From: Coriobacteriales bacterium
GTDB lineage: Bacteria; Actinomycetota; Coriobacteriia; Coriobacteriales; Atopobiaceae
Reading direction: 5' to 3'
DNA: 35,665 nt
Assembly: GCA_030529625.1 (NCBI GenBank)
Contig: JAUMWN010000018.1
Coordinates: 1-35,665 of the forward strand
Part shown: positions 1 through 7,925 of the stretch, piece by piece
Position numbering within the stretch: position 1 is the first letter of the stretch
Layout of the letters: every line of letters begins with the position of its first letter
The notes under the pieces: generated by a model
The model's database searches: none
Told to the model about the DNA's origin: nothing
Seen by the model: only the letters and a program-made list of their open reading frames with translations
Position numbers and translations under genes: made by a program

Positions 1-27
1 GTGTTTAGGGGACTGTCCCCCGAGTGC
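1..27. repeat. GGGGAC-GTCCCC palindromic element, cut by the window edge
   Basis: Seen: a GGGGACTGTCCCC core followed by CGAGTGCAG, the same right flank as the perfect palindrome at 15012-15044. It lies directly after the stop codon of the minus-strand gene at 30-446. The left flank does not pair with the right flank, so this copy is diverged or truncated. Confidence 0.6.
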
Positions 28-29
28 AG

Positions 30-446
30 CTACTGGTAGTACTGCAGGTATTCTTGGGCTTTGGCCTCTGCCAGGCGCGAACCGTTATGGCAGCGAGGAT
101 TGTCCAACGTGCAGTTGCGCCTGCAGGACCCGCACACAAACCCACTCAGGTACTCGCTCAGCGAGGGAACGTCGCTCGTTTCGGCCTCCGACTCAGTCAT
201 GTCCTCTTCAGTCACGTCCTCTTCGTTTGCCTCGGTCTCCTGCGACCCAGACTCCGTAGTAAGCTGTACGTCGTCAGCTGCAGGAGGCTCCTGGCGAACC
301 TCGACCTCTTGGACAGACTCCGTCACCTCGCTTGTCGCACCCTGCCCGCCAAGCAACGCCCCCAAGGCCGCGCGCACTCCCCCGTACGAGACGCACACCA
401 CGCACCACACGGCCACAAAGGCCCGTATCACCTTGTACTTGAGCAT
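30..446 (-). CDS. Small membrane-anchored acidic protein with a C-terminal cysteine cluster
   Basis: I do not recognise a family. The start at 446 is chosen because AAAGGAGGAGAG stands just before it, giving 138 residues. Residues 5-30 form a hydrophobic segment (MLKYKVIRAFVAVWCVVCV...) that could be a signal anchor. Residues about 45-90 are low-complexity and rich in Glu, Thr and Ser. The C-terminus holds four cysteines in the pattern CGSCRRNCTLDNPRC, which could bind metal or form disulfides. It is transcribed away from the redox operon starting at 615. It is likely an envelope protein; no function can be assigned. Confidence 0.6.
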   Translation of the reverse strand: MLKYKVIRAFVAVWCVVCVSYGGVRAALGALLGGQGATSEVTESVQEVEVRQEPPAADDVQLTTESGSQETEANEEDVTEEDMTESEAETSDVPSLSEYLSGFVCGSCRRNCTLDNPRCHNGSRLAEAKAQEYLQYYQ

Positions 447-506
447 TCTCTCCTCCTTTACACTGGGGCACACGTCGCGCGCATCCTACCGCACGAACAT
501 CAAATG

Positions 507-583
507 AAGTTAAAGCCCTCCACAAATTCTGTACGCAACGCATCGCCGGACTTTAACTTGGCTTGAAGTTCACCCGCTATGAT
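507..583 (+). promoter_or_regulatory. Candidate promoter and operator of the redox operon
   Basis: Seen: AAGTTAAAG at 507-515 and its exact inverse CTTTAACTT at 551-559, and a -10-like TATGAT at 578-583 about 30 bases before the start at 615. There is no good -35 at standard spacing, which would fit an activator-dependent promoter. The operon encodes its own OmpR-type regulator, a natural candidate to bind here. That is inference. Confidence 0.3.
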
Positions 584-614
584 TCCTCCCACGACAAGAG
601 ACGGGAGGTTACCC

Positions 615-1895
615 ATGTCGTACACAAACGAGTATCTGGAAGCACTCGAGCGCATCGACACCAACAACCGAGGCGTGAAAGGCCTGCGCTACTTCTTGGA
701 CACGGCCCATCAGTGGCACACGATCTTCCAGAACGACTCATGCGACCCCAAACGCGACGGCTCGGCAGCACCGCTCGTGGTGGTGCTGGGGCACGGCATC
801 CCCGAGCAGCTCATATACGCGTGCGGCACCACGCCCCTTCATCTGCTGGGTGGTAGCCACGCATCCTGCCAATGGTCGGATGACTTCGTGCCGCGAGACA
901 GCGATCCGGCGAGCAGGTCTATTTTGGGATATGCGCTCAAGTTGGCCGAGAACCCCAACGTCAAGCCCCTCTTTGTGGTGCCTGTGACAAACGACAACAT
1001 GCGCAAGATCGCCTATCTCCTCGCCCGTCAGGGCCATGCGACCCTGCCCGTGGACATTCCGCCCACGATGGCAACCAGTCCCACGCAACATGCCTGGGAG
1101 CAATCCCTTCGCTCACTGGTCAAGGCCACAGAACGCCACGTGGGAATCCGGGCGACGGCACGAAGCATCCAAGCAGCCGAGCGGCTCGTGGGATCGGCGC
1201 GAAAGGCCATGGTGGAGTTCGAGCGTTCCTGCATCGCGTGCGAGGGCGTACTCAACACAGAGGCGCGCCTGATCGTGCTGAACTCCTACTACCAAACCAA
1301 CAGCCTCACACAATGGACGAACGCACTCAAGGAGCTCACGACACAGATAACGGCACGGCATCGGACGTTGGGACGACCAACCAGCAACGCCCCGCGCACC
1401 CTTGTGGTTGGCTCACCAATCTTGTTCCCGCAGTACAAGGTTGCAGGTCTTCTTGAAGACGCGGGCCTGTACCTGCTGGCAACCGCAGATGCCAGCAGCA
1501 CGTCGCGCTATTCCAGTCTTTCCGCTCGCGAGCTGCACGGAGGTGTCCAACACCTCATTGGTGCCATCGCGCGCAGGCATTACGCCGTGGACTCCTCGGG
1601 TGCCCATGTGGTCAACCAGGCCTTGGAGCAGTACGTGGAGTTTCTGTTTGGGTCCATGCGAGTGGACGGGGTGGTCTTCCATACACTCAAGGGCCAGATC
1701 GAACACGACTTTTTGTACGCACGCATGGAGCCGATGCTTGAGCGATACGACATTCCCGCCTTTCGCCTAGAGACGGACTACCAATACCAGGACGTGGAGC
1801 AGCTGCGCATTCGCCTGGAGGCGTTTGCCGAGATGCTCGAGCAGCGCACGTTTGCGTTTGAGGCACGCGGGACAAACGTGCGCCGCAGCGCATAG
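615..1895 (+). CDS. 2-hydroxyacyl-CoA dehydratase D-component-like protein lacking cluster cysteines
   Basis: A 426-residue member of the HgdA/HgdB/BcrB/BcrC fold family. The start at 615 follows GGGAGGT. It aligns along its length with the protein at 3069-4370: GHGIPEQLIYACGTTPLHLL opposite the sister's cluster-binding segment, a VVGSPILFPQYK segment, and near the end RLETDYQYQDVEQLRIR, nearly identical in the sister. The cysteines expected to hold the iron-sulfur cluster are replaced: the sister's ARDACPL is PRDSDPA here, PTTCDCKKK is PVTNDNMRK, and the C-terminal CPC motif is absent. It is therefore probably not a cluster-bearing reductase subunit but a partner that supplies structure or a substrate site. 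The substrate is unknown. It is the first gene of a seven-gene operon. Confidence 0.85.
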   Translation: MSYTNEYLEALERIDTNNRGVKGLRYFLDTAHQWHTIFQNDSCDPKRDGSAAPLVVVLGHGIPEQLIYACGTTPLHLLGGSHASCQWSDDFVPRDSDPASRSILGYALKLAENPNVKPLFVVPVTNDNMRKIAYLLARQGHATLPVDIPPTMATSPTQHAWEQSLRSLVKATERHVGIRATARSIQAAERLVGSARKAMVEFERSCIACEGVLNTEARLIVLNSYYQTNSLTQWTNALKELTTQITARHRTLGRPTSNAPRTLVVGSPILFPQYKVAGLLEDAGLYLLATADASSTSRYSSLSARELHGGVQHLIGAIARRHYAVDSSGAHVVNQALEQYVEFLFGSMRVDGVVFHTLKGQIEHDFLYARMEPMLERYDIPAFRLETDYQYQDVEQLRIRLEAFAEMLEQRTFAFEARGTNVRRSA

Positions 1896-1909
1896 ATACG
1901 GAGACTACC

Positions 1910-3076
1910 ATGGGCAAGAGAGGACTCATAACGGGCATCGTATGCGCGACCATGGCACTCGTGGCCTACTTCGCCTGGCAGTTCAGCTTCTTCGAATGCG
2001 ACGCCAACACCTACACCACGACGGCAGAGCAGTTGTTTACCCCTGACCATGCGGCCAAGCTCGCGCCGCTTCTGCTCATTGGCCTGCTCAGCGCCTTGGG
2101 CATCGTTTTGTGCATTGTGGTTCGCCAAAGAATCGTGCGCAAGGACCCCTTGCGCGGTTCGTTCGCCACAAGTATGGGGTCTGCATTGGCCGGGCGCGTT
2201 CGCGGCCAGCGCGTCTCGGCCTTTATGGTGGTGCGCTGGGCATGCATGGTTGGCTTCTTCGCGCTCATGGTCTTTGGGGGCATCCTGCTTGGCGCGCGCC
2301 TCACGCAGGTGAGCATCCCCGTCTTCGCGTGTCCCACCAACATGTCGCAGCTGAGCGAGGCCAGCTGCTACTACCTCGCCCATCTCAACGAGCTCGCGGA
2401 GCTTCCGTTGGCAGGCATTGCGGCATTCGTGGTGAGCACGCTGGGGTTTGTCCTCGTGTTTGGCAGGACGCTTTGTGGCTTCTTGTGCCCCATGGGCCTT
2501 GCCCAGGACGTCATGCACAAGATTCGCCAGGCCACCAGGGTGGAAGGCATAGCCATGACCGACCGCATGTACCAGGCGCTCGTGCCCTTGAGGTGGACCA
2601 TGCTGCTCCTGATGGTTGGCCTGTGCTTTGCCGGCGGAAACTTCTGCAACTTCTGCCCGGCAATCGCGCTGTCCCCCATTGCTGTGGGACTTTCGGTGAG
2701 CCTGTATGCGAGCGGGTTCCTTATGGTGTTCGTGCTCATTGCCAGCTTCTTCAAGCGACGCTTCTTCTGCACGATCTGCCCGCTGGGCTACCTCGTGGGA
2801 CTGGCCCACAAGGTGCAGCCGTTTCGCATTCGCAAGGACTGCACCGCATGTACCGAATGCGGCGCCTGCTACGCGGCATGCCCCATGGGCATCAAGCAGA
2901 TCTACACCGAGCGAGAGCACGCCGACGTAACCGACATCAACTGCATCATGTGCGGCGAGTGCGTGCGATGCTGCCCGGAGGACGAGGCACTCTCGCTCAC
3001 GTTTGCGGGCAAGCCACTGTACGTGTCCAAGCGAAGCAGGGTCGTCGAGGGATACCGGAGGCAGAGCCATGAGTAA
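1910..3076 (+). CDS. NapH/MauN-type membrane 4Fe-4S polyferredoxin
   Basis: A 388-residue integral membrane iron-sulfur protein. Hydrophobic segments lie at about residues 5-25, 50-72, 108-130, 165-185, 228-245 and 262-282. Cysteine motifs between membrane segments are GRTLCGFLCPMG (189-193), FCNFCPA (246-249) and FFCTICPLG (287-290), as in NapH and related quinol-linked electron carriers. The C-terminus carries two ferredoxin 4Fe-4S motifs: C314, C317, C320, C324-P and C345, C348, C351, C355-P. Its likely role is to pass electrons between the membrane and a cytoplasmic acceptor, plausibly the activase encoded downstream. It ends in ATGAGTAA, which contains the start of the next gene (8-base overlap), implying translational coupling. 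Confidence 0.9.
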   Translation: MGKRGLITGIVCATMALVAYFAWQFSFFECDANTYTTTAEQLFTPDHAAKLAPLLLIGLLSALGIVLCIVVRQRIVRKDPLRGSFATSMGSALAGRVRGQRVSAFMVVRWACMVGFFALMVFGGILLGARLTQVSIPVFACPTNMSQLSEASCYYLAHLNELAELPLAGIAAFVVSTLGFVLVFGRTLCGFLCPMGLAQDVMHKIRQATRVEGIAMTDRMYQALVPLRWTMLLLMVGLCFAGGNFCNFCPAIALSPIAVGLSVSLYASGFLMVFVLIASFFKRRFFCTICPLGYLVGLAHKVQPFRIRKDCTACTECGACYAACPMGIKQIYTEREHADVTDINCIMCGECVRCCPEDEALSLTFAGKPLYVSKRSRVVEGYRRQSHE

Positions 3077-4370
3077 CGCAACCAACACCCAAGCGCGGCG
3101 CGAACAGCGCCGCAAGCAGCTCTTTACCAACAAGTCCACGCACATGGTGCAAAAGTATCTGCGCCGCATGCGCGAACTTGGCAGCATGCCGGATGAGATG
3201 AGCCCGTTCTTTGACGTCCTGGATCGCGTCTATGTGCAGGGACAGGACGTGCGCAGACCCCAGGGGACGAAGACGGTGGGAACGTACTGCGTGCAGGTTC
3301 CGCACGAGCTCGTGTATGCCGCAGGCGCTCAGCCGGTAAAGCTCTGCAGCGGACACTACACGGCCTTTTCGATTGGCGATGACGTGGTGGCACGCGATGC
3401 GTGTCCGTTGGTGAAGGCGATTGCCGGCTTCAAGCACATGGGCACGCTTCCCGTCTACGAGAACTGCTCGCTTATGGTGGTCCCCACAACCTGCGACTGC
3501 AAGAAGAAGATTGCCGGCCTTTTGCAGGAGATGTGCCCTGTGCACATCCTGCCCATACCCGCGAACAAGGAGGACGAGGACGTCGAACGGTTCGTCGAGG
3601 AGCTGTATGGGTTGGCGCACGCAATCTCGCGGGTAACCGGTCGGGCGATCACCTGCGAGTCGCTCTCCGATGCCGTCAACCGCACGGGATATGCCCAACG
3701 AGAGCTCTCGCGCTTCTTGAACATCAAGCGTCACACGATCAACGCGCTGTACGGCACGCATGCCATGGTTGCCATGAACGCCGCATCCTACTTGGACGCC
3801 GACGCGTGGGCGCATGCCATGTGCTCACTCAACGACGCGCTTGAGCGGCGTGCGCGCACGAACGAGCGCGTTACGCACAAGGACTTGCCACGCATCATGA
3901 TTACCGGCTCGCCCATCGTGTTTCCCAACCTCAAGATCCCCCTGCTCATAGAGGAGACCGGCGGCATCGTGGTAGCCGACGAAACGTGCATGGGCCAGCG
4001 AGGCATGTCCGACCCGGTCGTGCCCACGGACTCGTCGTTTGACGGGCTCATGCGTGCGCTCGCCATTCGTGCGTTGCGCCCCTGCCCATGCCCCACCTTT
4101 GCCAACAACGAGCAGCGTCTCTACAGGCTGCGCCAGATGATACGCGACCTTCACGTGGAGGGCGTCGTTTACCACGTGCTACGCGGGTGCCTGGTATACG
4201 ACTACGAGTACCGCCTGGTCGAGGAGGAGCTCGAGCGCCTTGGCATACCGGTGATCCGCCTGGAAAGTGACTACACCGACCAGGACGTGGAACAGCTGCG
4301 CATACGAACCGAGGCCTTTGTGGAGATGATCAAGCTCAAGAAGGGTCCTCTGCAGGCCATACGCGACTAA
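3069..4370 (+). CDS. Double-cubane cluster protein-like (YjiM/HgdB family) reductase subunit
   Basis: A 433-residue 2-hydroxyacyl-CoA dehydratase D-component protein that keeps a full set of cysteines: C74 (GTYC), C93 (KLCSG), C112 (RDACPLVK), C133, C142 and C144 (TTCDCKKK), then C307, C339 and C341 (PCPCP before NNEQRL) and C374. From memory, E. coli YjiM and the double-cubane cluster protein family share GTYC, LCPL.K, TCDGKKK and C.C..PN..RL in the same order, so this is closer to that group than to classical HgdB. Members accept electrons from an ATP-hydrolysing activator, which is encoded next at 4395. The family includes dehydratases, benzoyl-CoA reductases and small-molecule reductases; the substrate here is unknown. 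The start at 3069 overlaps the preceding stop. Confidence 0.88.
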   Translation: MSNATNTQARREQRRKQLFTNKSTHMVQKYLRRMRELGSMPDEMSPFFDVLDRVYVQGQDVRRPQGTKTVGTYCVQVPHELVYAAGAQPVKLCSGHYTAFSIGDDVVARDACPLVKAIAGFKHMGTLPVYENCSLMVVPTTCDCKKKIAGLLQEMCPVHILPIPANKEDEDVERFVEELYGLAHAISRVTGRAITCESLSDAVNRTGYAQRELSRFLNIKRHTINALYGTHAMVAMNAASYLDADAWAHAMCSLNDALERRARTNERVTHKDLPRIMITGSPIVFPNLKIPLLIEETGGIVVADETCMGQRGMSDPVVPTDSSFDGLMRALAIRALRPCPCPTFANNEQRLYRLRQMIRDLHVEGVVYHVLRGCLVYDYEYRLVEEELERLGIPVIRLESDYTDQDVEQLRIRTEAFVEMIKLKKGPLQAIRD

Positions 4371-4394
4371 GAAACCGTACAAGGGAGATAAAGC

Positions 4395-5183
4395 ATGCAA
4401 CGTTACTACATTGGGCTGGATGGCGGATCGACCTACCTCAAGGCAGCCATGATCGACGAGCGGGGAGCTGTGATGGACACCCTGGTTCGCAACACGGGCA
4501 TAGACAACAGCGGCACGGCAGCCGCTCTCGTTGAGGCGCTCTGCCAGCGCCGGGGCATCACTCAAAAGCAGGTGGGCTACATCATGGCAACGGGCTACAG
4601 CCGCAAGGTGCTCGACGTCGCCGACGACGACATCAGCGAGATCACCGCCCATGCGTACGGCGTGCGCATAACGGCACCTGCACAGTGGCGGCCGGGCATA
4701 ATCGTGGACGTGGGTGGACAAGACAGCAAGCTCATCTATCTGGACGCGAACTACGCCGTAAAGAACTTCTCGATGAACGACAAGTGTGCCGCGGGAACGG
4801 GCAAGTTTATGGAGGTCATCGCCCAGATCCTGGAGACGACCATCGACCAGGTGGGACCACTGTCGCTTGCGAGCACAGAGCCATGCGACATAAACTCCAC
4901 CTGCGTGGTGTTTGCGCAGTCGGAGGTAATCTCGCTGGTCGCGCGCAAGTTCGACCGGCGCGACATCTTGGCTGGCATGCACCTTTCCATGGCGCGACGC
5001 ATCATCAAGATGATGCGCAAGTCCGAGAAGGGCGGCGACGTGCTCATGACCGGCGGCGGTGCCCTCAACGTGGGGCTACGCCAGGCATTCGAGGAGGAGC
5101 TCATGCGCGACGTGTTCGTTGCCACATACCCGCAGTTCAACGGGGCGATTGGCGCCGCGCTCATAGGAAGCGAAAGGGGTTAG
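4395..5183 (+). CDS. Acyl-CoA dehydratase activase (HgdC/BadF/YjiL family ATPase)
   Basis: A 262-residue ASKHA-fold ATPase that donates energised electrons to dehydratase-like enzymes. Motifs in order: phosphate loop 1 GLDGGSTYLK (7-16), ATGYSRK (65-71), DVGGQDSK (105-112), NDKCAAGTGK (128-137), STCVVFAQSEV (168-178) and TGGGALN near residue 218. C131 and C170 are the expected single cysteines by which each subunit of the dimer holds the shared 4Fe-4S cluster. The length is normal for the family. A GGGAG ribosome site precedes the ATG. Its position directly after the double-cubane-like gene indicates that this is its reductase. Confidence 0.93.
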   Translation: MQRYYIGLDGGSTYLKAAMIDERGAVMDTLVRNTGIDNSGTAAALVEALCQRRGITQKQVGYIMATGYSRKVLDVADDDISEITAHAYGVRITAPAQWRPGIIVDVGGQDSKLIYLDANYAVKNFSMNDKCAAGTGKFMEVIAQILETTIDQVGPLSLASTEPCDINSTCVVFAQSEVISLVARKFDRRDILAGMHLSMARRIIKMMRKSEKGGDVLMTGGGALNVGLRQAFEEELMRDVFVATYPQFNGAIGAALIGSERG

Positions 5184-5186
5184 GCC

Positions 5187-5879
5187 ATGGGACTCACACT
5201 GTTGCTGGAGGGGCTGTCGGTTGCGACGTCCGTGGGACTGGGATGCGGCACGTGCTGCGGCACGAGCGCCGGCATTCTACTGTCGGGTTACGTCATGACG
5301 CACGCCCGCGACTCCAAACAGTCGATGCTGGCGTTACTCGCGTTCTTCCTTGGCAAGGCCGCAGGGGTCGCCGCTCTGTGCCTGGTTGCATCGATCGTCG
5401 GCCAGGCCGCATTCCTTGAGGGCGACCTGTTTTCGCAGGGTTGGGCAAAGCGCGCCTTCGACGTATTTGTCGTGGGCATGGGCCTTTGGTTCCTGTATGG
5501 CTGGTACCAGGAGATGCGGGGCAAAAGAACGTGTGGCAAGCAGTGCCAGGACCACCACAAGATGCGCCAGGCTGCCGAGGCGGGCGTTCGCATGCCAGCG
5601 CTGTTCGTCGCCGGCGCAGGCTACGGCATAACACCCTGCGCTCCCCTGGTGGTGGTAGCGGGCCTATGCGTAACGCTGCCGGTTGGCTATGCGCTCGTCA
5701 CCGGAGCGGCCTTCGCGTTTGCCAGCATCGCTTCACCACTCCTGCTCGTCCTGGTGCTCTCGGGAGTCCTTACCACGCACATGCACAGGGAAATCCCAGG
5801 CATGATACGCTGGCTACGCCTTGCGTGCTATCTTGGAATGGTGGCGTTCTTTCTCGTTGACTTGGTGCAGACGTTTTAG
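5187..5879 (+). CDS. DsbD/CcdA- or TauE/SafE-like membrane protein
   Basis: A 230-residue protein with about six hydrophobic segments. The first contains GLGCGTCCGTSAG and a later one contains GITPCAPLVVV; paired membrane cysteines, one in a TPC-P context, are typical of the DsbD/CcdA electron-transfer fold and of COG2836-like relatives annotated as sulfite exporters. A hydrophilic loop at about residues 107-128 has CGKQC and a His pair (DHHK), a possible metal or thiol site. It starts three bases after the activase stop. It may move electrons, thiols or a sulfur compound across the membrane for the operon's enzyme; which of these cannot be decided from sequence. Confidence 0.75.
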   Translation: MGLTLLLEGLSVATSVGLGCGTCCGTSAGILLSGYVMTHARDSKQSMLALLAFFLGKAAGVAALCLVASIVGQAAFLEGDLFSQGWAKRAFDVFVVGMGLWFLYGWYQEMRGKRTCGKQCQDHHKMRQAAEAGVRMPALFVAGAGYGITPCAPLVVVAGLCVTLPVGYALVTGAAFAFASIASPLLLVLVLSGVLTTHMHREIPGMIRWLRLACYLGMVAFFLVDLVQTF

Positions 5880-5888
5880 GAGGCAGGC

Positions 5889-6569
5889 ATGAAGCTGCTC
5901 TTTGCGGAAGACGACCCCGACATCCGTCGTGGCGTAACCACCCTGCTGCAGCGCAGCGGCTACACCGTGGATGCGGTGGGCAACGGACGTGACGCCTTGA
6001 GCTACCTCATAAACGGAGACTACGACGCCGCGATTCTGGACATCATGATGCCTGGTGCAAGCGGCATGGACGTGCTCAAGGAGATCCGGCAACGGGGCAT
6101 GGGGATTCCCGTAATGATGCTCACGGCCCTTGGCGAGACGGATGATCGCGTGGCTGGCTTCGACAGCGGAGCGGACGACTACTTGCCCAAACCCTTCGCG
6201 GGCAAGGAGCTCGTCTCACGCGTGCGCGCGTTGCTTCGCCGCACGGAGTCCTTTACGCCGGACGTATGCGCCTTTGGCGACGTGCGGCTGGACAGTGGCA
6301 CCTACCAGCTGTCGTGCGGCAGCAAGAGCGTACGGCTTGGCAACAAGGGATTCCAGCTCATGCAAATGCTCATGAGGCACCCCAACAAGATAATCAGTGC
6401 CAACGAGTTTATGGAGCACATTTGGGGTTGGGACTCCAGCGCCGAGATAAACGTGGTCTTTACCAACATCTCTGCCATGCGCAAGAACCTCGCGAGGATC
6501 GGCTCCAAGGTGAGGATTCGCGTCGTGCGCAACGCCGGCTACCTGCTTTCGTACGGAGACGAGTCATGA
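5889..6569 (+). CDS. OmpR/PhoB-family response regulator
   Basis: A 226-residue regulator. Receiver domain: acidic pocket E7-D8-D9, phosphoacceptor D51 in AAILDIMMPG, and the lysine of DDYLPKPF near residue 101. The C-terminal winged helix runs from about residue 128 to 224 (FGDVRLDSGTYQL to VRNAGYLLSYG). A strong AGGAGG precedes the ATG. The gene ends in an ATGA overlap with the kinase gene. Because it is the sixth gene of the redox operon, it probably controls that operon in response to the signal read by its partner kinase. Confidence 0.93.
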   Translation: MKLLFAEDDPDIRRGVTTLLQRSGYTVDAVGNGRDALSYLINGDYDAAILDIMMPGASGMDVLKEIRQRGMGIPVMMLTALGETDDRVAGFDSGADDYLPKPFAGKELVSRVRALLRRTESFTPDVCAFGDVRLDSGTYQLSCGSKSVRLGNKGFQLMQMLMRHPNKIISANEFMEHIWGWDSSAEINVVFTNISAMRKNLARIGSKVRIRVVRNAGYLLSYGDES

Positions 6570-7879
6570 GTGACGCCGTAATGCTCCGCTTGCGTCGCAA
6601 GATCGTCGCCGCCTCAATCGTTGCGGTGTTCGCGTCGCTTGCCGCGTTAATCTTTGCCATCAACTACGCACACTACCTGCAGACCGACGCGAGCCTGCGC
6701 ACCGCCATGGAGGAGATAGCACACAACCTGGAGGCCAACAAAGAGGACCGGCGCGAGGACAAGTCACAGCTGCGCGAGGATTCGGGCGGACAAGCAAGTG
6801 CGCAGGGCGACGAAGCCACGTGGGCGGTGCGTGGCGGTCGCAAGTCTGCGCACACACAGTATGCGAGCCGCTTCCTCTGTGTGCTCGTTGCCCAGGACGG
6901 CAGTATGTTCGTGCGGGCAAAGGGCAACGAGGGACTCACCAACGACGACGCCCTCGATCTTGCCCAGCGCGCGCTCGACTCGGGCAAGGAGGAGGGCATC
7001 CTGGACGACTACAAGTACCTCGTGGAGCCACTCGACGACCAAACGCGCATCCTCTTCTTGGACTGCACGACCGAGCTGGAGTCGCTGCATCAGCTGCTTA
7101 TCATATCGCTTGTAGTGGGAGGATGTGCGCTTGTCGTCGCATCACTCTTCGTGTTGCGCTTCTCGGGCCTGGCTGTGCGTCCGCTGGAGGAGAGCGCCCG
7201 CAAGCAAAAGCAGTTCGTCGCGGATGCCAGCCACGAGCTCAAGACACCCCTCTCCGTTATCGCCACCAACATGGACATCCTTGAGGTGGACCTCGCCGAC
7301 CAGCCGGAGGAGCAGGAGTGGATTGACAGCACAAACCGTCAGGTCGACAGCATGAAACACCTCGTCAACGACCTTCTCATGCTGTCCAAGATGGAGGAGC
7401 AGGAGGCGGACCTCGTGATCGCCGACGTCTCGCTCACAGACGTTGCCCACGAGACCGTGCTTACCTATGCGCAACTCGCCCGCTCACAGGACAAGGAGCT
7501 CGTCTGTGCGATTGAGGAGGACGTGTGCGTGCGGGGTGACGAGCCCGCCATCCGGCAGCTCATGTCGATTCTTGTTGACAATGCGATCAAGTACGCGACT
7601 GGCGACGGCACCATACGCGTAGGGGTGCGGCGCGAGGCTCGCAAGGCGGTGTTCTTTACCCAAAACGACTGGAACCACGACGTGGACGCACGCGAGCTCC
7701 CAACGCTGTTCGATCGATTCGTACGGGGCGAGCGGTCTCGCGATCGTTCGGATGGCAGGAGCGGCTATGGCCTTGGTCTCTCGATCGCCCGCGCGATTGC
7801 CGAGAAGAACGATGCCAGACTTGAGGCAATCGAGGACGAGTCCGGCAGGATCGTGTTCCGCGCGATCTTCTCACGGTAG
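6566..7879 (+). CDS. Membrane sensor histidine kinase
   Basis: A 437-residue kinase whose start overlaps the regulator stop by four bases. There are two membrane segments, at about residues 13-34 and 175-197, enclosing a charged extracytoplasmic domain of about 140 residues. The H-box is FVADASHELKTPL with H223 as phosphoacceptor, the N-box is LVDNAIKYA, and the nucleotide lid GYGLGLSIA is intact. The G1 box is atypical (QNDWNH in place of a DxGxG-like motif), a common drift in this family. The sensor domain has no recognised fold, and the signal is unknown; a redox or electron-acceptor cue would fit the operon. Confidence 0.92.
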   Translation: MSDAVMLRLRRKIVAASIVAVFASLAALIFAINYAHYLQTDASLRTAMEEIAHNLEANKEDRREDKSQLREDSGGQASAQGDEATWAVRGGRKSAHTQYASRFLCVLVAQDGSMFVRAKGNEGLTNDDALDLAQRALDSGKEEGILDDYKYLVEPLDDQTRILFLDCTTELESLHQLLIISLVVGGCALVVASLFVLRFSGLAVRPLEESARKQKQFVADASHELKTPLSVIATNMDILEVDLADQPEEQEWIDSTNRQVDSMKHLVNDLLMLSKMEEQEADLVIADVSLTDVAHETVLTYAQLARSQDKELVCAIEEDVCVRGDEPAIRQLMSILVDNAIKYATGDGTIRVGVRREARKAVFFTQNDWNHDVDARELPTLFDRFVRGERSRDRSDGRSGYGLGLSIARAIAEKNDARLEAIEDESGRIVFRAIFSR

Positions 7880-7883
7880 GCGA

Positions 7884-7918
7884 ACCTGCACTGGGGGGAC
7901 TGTCCCCCCAGTGCAGGT
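7884..7918. repeat. Perfect 35-base GGGGAC-family palindrome between convergent genes
   Basis: Seen: two exact 17-base arms around a single central T, starting ACCTGCACTGGGGGGAC. It lies five bases after the kinase stop and eight before the stop of the convergent GntR gene. There is no T-run on either side, so it is not a textbook intrinsic terminator, but the position suggests a bidirectional transcript end or a REP-like element. Confidence 0.8.
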
Positions 7919-7925
7919 GTGTGCA

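Noticed and set aside
1778..3187. Long open frame on the minus strand over the polyferredoxin gene
   Set aside because: It is antisense to a gene with clear iron-sulfur motifs, its translation is low-complexity in His, Ala and Arg, and it has no motif; it is a GC-rich shadow.
7620..7720. Histidine kinase possibly inactive because of its altered G1 box
   Set aside because: H223, the N-box and the GYGLGL lid are intact, and similar G1 drift is frequent in active kinases.
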